Shown piece by piece: positions 33,929-37,167 of a stretch of 37,167 nt of DNA. The notes beneath the pieces were generated by a model, which was not told the DNA's origin, searched no databases, and was given only the letters and a program-made list of their open reading frames with translations. Every line of letters starts with the position of its first letter. Position 1 is the first letter of the stretch. A program made the translations under genes and the position numbers. This DNA comes from Actinomycetes bacterium (GTDB taxonomy: Bacteria > Actinomycetota > Acidimicrobiia > Acidimicrobiales > Ilumatobacteraceae), in contig BJGB01000003.1 of the NCBI GenBank assembly GCA_014190215.1, positions 1 to 37,167 of the forward strand, written 5' to 3'.

Positions 33929-35383
33929 ATGATTATTCGTCGTCTCATAGTTTGTTGCTCCCTATTGGTGGCGCTGGTCTCCTGCTCAAATCGGGCTGAT
34001 CTCAGTGTGCCTGCGACATCAACGCCATCTCCTGATTCTTCGGAGGCGACAACAACTCAACCGCCCCAGCCAGATGCAGTGATGTTTGGAGATATTGCAT
34101 CACCTTGTGGACCCGCCATTGATGGAGTGACACCCTCCATTGCTGCCGAAGAAAATGGAGGCTCAGCCGAGGCTATTGCGATCGCTACTGGGTCGGACAA
34201 GGGAAACTCCTTCATCTCAGGACTCAACGGAGAACTGTTTGATGCCGCAATCGCTTTTGAAGGCTGGTGTAACGCTCAGGGTGGAATCGCAGGTCTGCCA
34301 TTGAAAGTCATTGATGCAGATGCAAAACTTTTTGAGGTTCCCATTCAGATCGAGAATGTATGTGCCAATGCCTTCGCCATGGTGGGCGGGGGTTGGGCTT
34401 TTGATGATCAAGAGTTCCCCCGTTTTCATGAATGCGGAATGATTGATGTAGCGGGATTCGTCGTGACCGCAGCCAAATCTCAAGCCGACAATACTTTTTC
34501 CCCTCTTCCCAATCCATCAAATCTCAAAGATGAAGGCTGGTTTAAGTGGGCCGTGGCGCAGCACCCTGAGGCAATGCAACATTTCGCGACTGTCTACAGC
34601 GATATTTTGACTTCCCAAATAGTTCAAGAGCAATATCTTGAAGGTGCAAAAATTATCGGAGGGGTCACAGTCGTTGATCAGGTGCCTTACAATTCTGTGG
34701 GGGAAACATCATGGCTACCCATTGCTCAGCGGCTGAAAAATAGTGGCGTCCGAGCTATGAGTTTGGTTGGCGTGCCAGAGGTATTACCGCAATTGACTAA
34801 AGCCCTCGAGGAGTTGAATTATTCCTTGGACCTCATCATGGTTGATGCAGGTTTTTATGCAGACGTGTTGATCACTGGCGGCGGTAGCAGCGTTGAAGGT
34901 GTCGTTGTCCGTACCAGTTACGCCCTCTTCGAAGAAGCAGACCGTGTCCCCGCGGTGCGCGATTACTTGGAGATGATGAAGACATACCAACCTTCTGGAA
35001 AAGTTTCTGGTTTGGGCATGCAGTCATTATCGGCATTCCTACTGTTCTCGACTGCTGCTAAAAACTGTGTCGTCGATAATGCGGGTCTTCTCACTCGCTC
35101 ATGCATTGCGCAAGAAATTTCAAAAATATCCGAGTGGACAGGTGGTGGGTTGCACCCACCATCAAACCCTGGAACCAACCAACCAAGTCCGTGCTACCAA
35201 ATGATTGTTGTCAAGAACGGAAAATTTTCTCGAATGTATCCGCCCCTTGAGCCCACTGCGGCTGATCGTGCCTTGATACCGACAGTGGAAATTACTGAGA
35301 ATGGCTGGGCATGTGATGAAAGCACTTTGGTTCCACTAGTTGGCGACTACGGAGATGTCTCCGTCGGTAAAATTCAACAGTAA
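33929..35383 (+). CDS. ABC-type substrate-binding lipoprotein (periplasmic-binding fold type 1)
   Basis: A 484-residue exported protein. The signal is MIIRRLIVCCSLLVALVSC with lipobox LVSC (Cys19), followed by a Ser/Thr/Pro-rich tether to about residue 50. The rest has the layout of Leu/Ile/Val-type binding proteins (Peripla_BP_6): an N-lobe start with FDAAIAFEGWCNAQGGIAGLPL and a hinge-like ATVYSDILTSQIV. A C-lobe follows with SLVGVPEVLPQLTKALEEL and GGSSVEGVVVRTSY. It probably captures an organic solute outside the membrane. No ABC permease or ATPase gene is in the window, so it may serve a transporter encoded elsewhere. It begins 75 bp from the divergent P450 and ends one base from the convergent molybdoenzyme. 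Confidence 0.85.
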   Translation: MIIRRLIVCCSLLVALVSCSNRADLSVPATSTPSPDSSEATTTQPPQPDAVMFGDIASPCGPAIDGVTPSIAAEENGGSAEAIAIATGSDKGNSFISGLNGELFDAAIAFEGWCNAQGGIAGLPLKVIDADAKLFEVPIQIENVCANAFAMVGGGWAFDDQEFPRFHECGMIDVAGFVVTAAKSQADNTFSPLPNPSNLKDEGWFKWAVAQHPEAMQHFATVYSDILTSQIVQEQYLEGAKIIGGVTVVDQVPYNSVGETSWLPIAQRLKNSGVRAMSLVGVPEVLPQLTKALEELNYSLDLIMVDAGFYADVLITGGGSSVEGVVVRTSYALFEEADRVPAVRDYLEMMKTYQPSGKVSGLGMQSLSAFLLFSTAAKNCVVDNAGLLTRSCIAQEISKISEWTGGGLHPPSNPGTNQPSPCYQMIVVKNGKFSRMYPPLEPTAADRALIPTVEITENGWACDESTLVPLVGDYGDVSVGKIQQ

Positions 35384-35384
35384 C

Positions 35385-37167
35385 CTAGATTTTTTCAACC
35401 TGCACCATAGTGTCGTAGAACGCCACGCCACCACCGAAGTCTGCTGCTTGGTCGTTGGTCAAAGCATTCACAGTCTTCATATCTTTTGTACGAGCTCCCA
35501 CCCATCCATAGGGCACTAAGACCAGACCCGAACGAACACGCCCACCTGATGACTTCACTCTTGCCACCACATCAAGCGAACCGCGTCCGTTGAAAACTCT
35601 GACTTGATCACCGTCCTGTATACCCCGAGAAGTGGCATCAGAAAGATCAAGTTCGCAATACATTTCACCTTCTGCATCGCAATGGTGGGCAAGATGTGAA
35701 TACGAAGAGTTAAGAAAACGCACATGAGTCTTGGGCGACATCAACGAAAGTGGGTACATGTCTTGCGAATTGATCCCACCTTGCATCTCATCACCAACTT
35801 CGTAGGTCGGTAGGGCTGGCATCCCAACTGCGGGTAGAGAGTGATTGATCAAGGCCGCCTTTCCCGAGGCAGTAGCAAACCCCCCATGGGCATAGGGCAA
35901 AAGATCTTCTGGCAAAGAGAGACGAACAAAACCGGTGGTACGGAGTTGATCAAGATCCACGTCGTGAAGGGCCGAGGCAATCAGAGATTCGTCATCCTCA
36001 AAAAGTTCGGGTTCCGAAAATCCCATTGCAAGGGCCAGACGACGCCATAGTTCGGTGTTGGGAACGCTTTCCCCCAAGGGTTCAATGGCTTTTTCATTCC
36101 ATCCTAAATACAGGTGACCCCATGCTGGTACGACATCGACTTGCTCAATTTGTGTGCAGGCTGGAAAAATCACATCTGCATAACGCGCGGTATCAGTCAT
36201 GAACTGCTCGGAAACTACGGTGAAAAGATCATCACGCTCGAGACCTTGACGAATGAGTTCGGCGTTAGGCGCAGTGACTAAAGGATTTCCGTTGTACACG
36301 AATAATGCTTTCACCGCGGGATCAAGATTGTGATCGTTCAACACTTGACCAATTTCATTCATACTCAATGGGCGCCGTTCACGACCAGCACTTAGTGAGT
36401 CAACGGTGAAGACTGAATCATCAACGTTCACTGCCGCGTATGACCCGACACTGCGCGCAAAGCCACCACCTTTTTCGCGCCACGCACCGACCAGCATGGG
36501 CAAACAAGAAAGAGTACGAAAGAACATCGCACCATGTTGGCGATGTTCAGCACCAATCAGAGTGCGAATAAACGAGGGACGAATAGTCCCATAATCGCGA
36601 GCTAAGGATTCAATTTCATCAACTGAAATACCGCATACTTGCGCTGCGCGCAGGGGGGTCCACTCGGTGACTTGAACAGATAATTCATCAAATCCATCGG
36701 TGTATTTCGCAAGATAATCGTGATCAACAAGATCGTCGCGAATCAAAATATGCATCATCGCCAACATCAATGCCACGTCCGTGCCAGGCAATGGCTGGAC
36801 AAAAACATCCGCTGATTCGGCGGTCATCGTCCGTATCGGGTCAATGACTACGACCTTGGCTCCACGAGCTCGCGCCTTTTCGATAAACGGCCATAAGTGG
36901 CGATTAGCCAATCTGGTGTTGGTCCCCCACAATAAAATCAGTTGCGAAAATTCGACATCCATCGGATCGCTTGACAAGGGTGATCCCAAAGTCAATGAAG
37001 CTCCGGCCTTGGCAGTTGCTCCGCACAGCGAATCAACTTGACGCGACGAACCAATTTTGGCGAAGAATCGACGATCCAAACTATTCATCTGAATCAGGCC
37101 TTGAGTTCCCGCCGAACCCCAAGGCATCACCGCTTCACCACCAAAATTATCAATCACGTTGTGGATG
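35385..37167 (-). CDS. Molybdopterin-dependent oxidoreductase (DMSO-reductase family), N-terminus outside the window
   Basis: About 594 C-terminal residues of a larger enzyme. The frame remains open to the right edge (codons for IHNV upstream of IDNFGGEAV), so the start and the usual N-terminal [4Fe-4S] domain lie beyond 37167. Typical family segments are MPWGSAGTQGLIQMN, LILLWGTNTRLANRH, KVVVIDPIRTMTAESADVFV, LPGTDVALMLAMMHILI, FVYNGNPLVTAPN, the YADVIFPACTQIE dehydrogenase motif and the C-terminal cofactor-binding domain GIQDGDQVRVFNGRGS. A Cys in DSLCGATAKAG (codon 37025-37023) sits where the Mo ligand is expected. Substrate is unknown; assimilatory nitrate reductase, formate dehydrogenase-like and polysulfide-type enzymes share this architecture. 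Confidence 0.9.
   Translation of the reverse strand, partial: IHNVIDNFGGEAVMPWGSAGTQGLIQMNSLDRRFFAKIGSSRQVDSLCGATAKAGASLTLGSPLSSDPMDVEFSQLILLWGTNTRLANRHLWPFIEKARARGAKVVVIDPIRTMTAESADVFVQPLPGTDVALMLAMMHILIRDDLVDHDYLAKYTDGFDELSVQVTEWTPLRAAQVCGISVDEIESLARDYGTIRPSFIRTLIGAEHRQHGAMFFRTLSCLPMLVGAWREKGGGFARSVGSYAAVNVDDSVFTVDSLSAGRERRPLSMNEIGQVLNDHNLDPAVKALFVYNGNPLVTAPNAELIRQGLERDDLFTVVSEQFMTDTARYADVIFPACTQIEQVDVVPAWGHLYLGWNEKAIEPLGESVPNTELWRRLALAMGFSEPELFEDDESLIASALHDVDLDQLRTTGFVRLSLPEDLLPYAHGGFATASGKAALINHSLPAVGMPALPTYEVGDEMQGGINSQDMYPLSLMSPKTHVRFLNSSYSHLAHHCDAEGEMYCELDLSDATSRGIQDGDQVRVFNGRGSLDVVARVKSSGGRVRSGLVLVPYGWVGARTKDMKTVNALTNDQAADFGGGVAFYDTMVQVEKI

Noticed and set aside
1-37167. Mobile elements, phage genes, CRISPR arrays, tRNA or rRNA genes
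   Set aside because: I looked for transposase or integrase-like proteins, terminal repeats, spaced short repeats and tRNA-like cloverleaf ends and saw none; all DNA is taken up by ordinary metabolic genes with gaps under about 90 bp.

Overview
The window looks like a piece of a compact, mid-GC actinobacterial chromosome, most likely class Acidimicrobiia (freshwater or marine Ilumatobacter-like relatives). This is inference. It rests on several F420-type oxidoreductases (luciferase-like monooxygenase family and PPOX fold), an EchA20-IpdA-IpdB-IpdC block arranged as in Mycobacterium, many GTG starts, 4-nt start/stop overlaps, and almost no intergenic DNA (no gap above about 90 bp). I see no rRNA, tRNA, CRISPR array, insertion sequence or phage gene. 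All complete genes appear intact. Both ends cut through a gene.

Layout. (1) 1-4586, minus strand: reductive pyrimidine (uracil/thymine) catabolism. In transcription order it holds a PPOX-fold protein, beta-ureidopropionase, dihydropyrimidinase, CoA-acylating (methyl)malonate-semialdehyde dehydrogenase, and the start of an LLM-family F420-type oxidoreductase cut by the window edge. (2) 4626-10133, plus strand: a thioredoxin-fold-like protein without cysteines, the HrpB helicase (probable CTG start), a TSUP-family permease and class I fumarase. (3) 10134-14922, minus strand: enoyl-CoA hydratase, LLM oxidoreductase, ABC-F ATPase, SGNH-hydrolase lipoprotein and MscL. (4) 14983-18883: an unknown membrane protein, an MFS transporter, an amidase and a DUF952 protein. 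(5) 18880-22382: SDR, alpha/beta hydrolase, LLM oxidoreductase, and a deacetylase resembling acetylpolyamine amidohydrolase.

(6) 22421-29995: the most notable region. A minus-strand SDR lies divergent from a tightly packed plus-strand run: echA20, ipdA, ipdB, ipdC, MaoC hydratase, SDR, MFS transporter, hotdog thioesterase. The first part matches the mycobacterial order for opening the last two steroid rings (C and D). A perfect 7-bp inverted repeat in the divergent gap is a candidate operator. (7) 30037-33853: a Rieske oxygenase, an acyl-CoA ligase and a CYP125/CYP142-like P450, which could supply hydroxylation and CoA activation of steroid-like substrates. (8) 33929-37167: a substrate-binding lipoprotein with no permease nearby, and a molybdopterin oxidoreductase running off the right edge.

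Taken together, the window reads as a scavenger's catabolic repertoire: nucleobases, amides, acetylated polyamines and sterol-like compounds, with products feeding CoA-thioester metabolism and the TCA cycle. Family assignments come from motif recognition and memory of family members; no database search was run.
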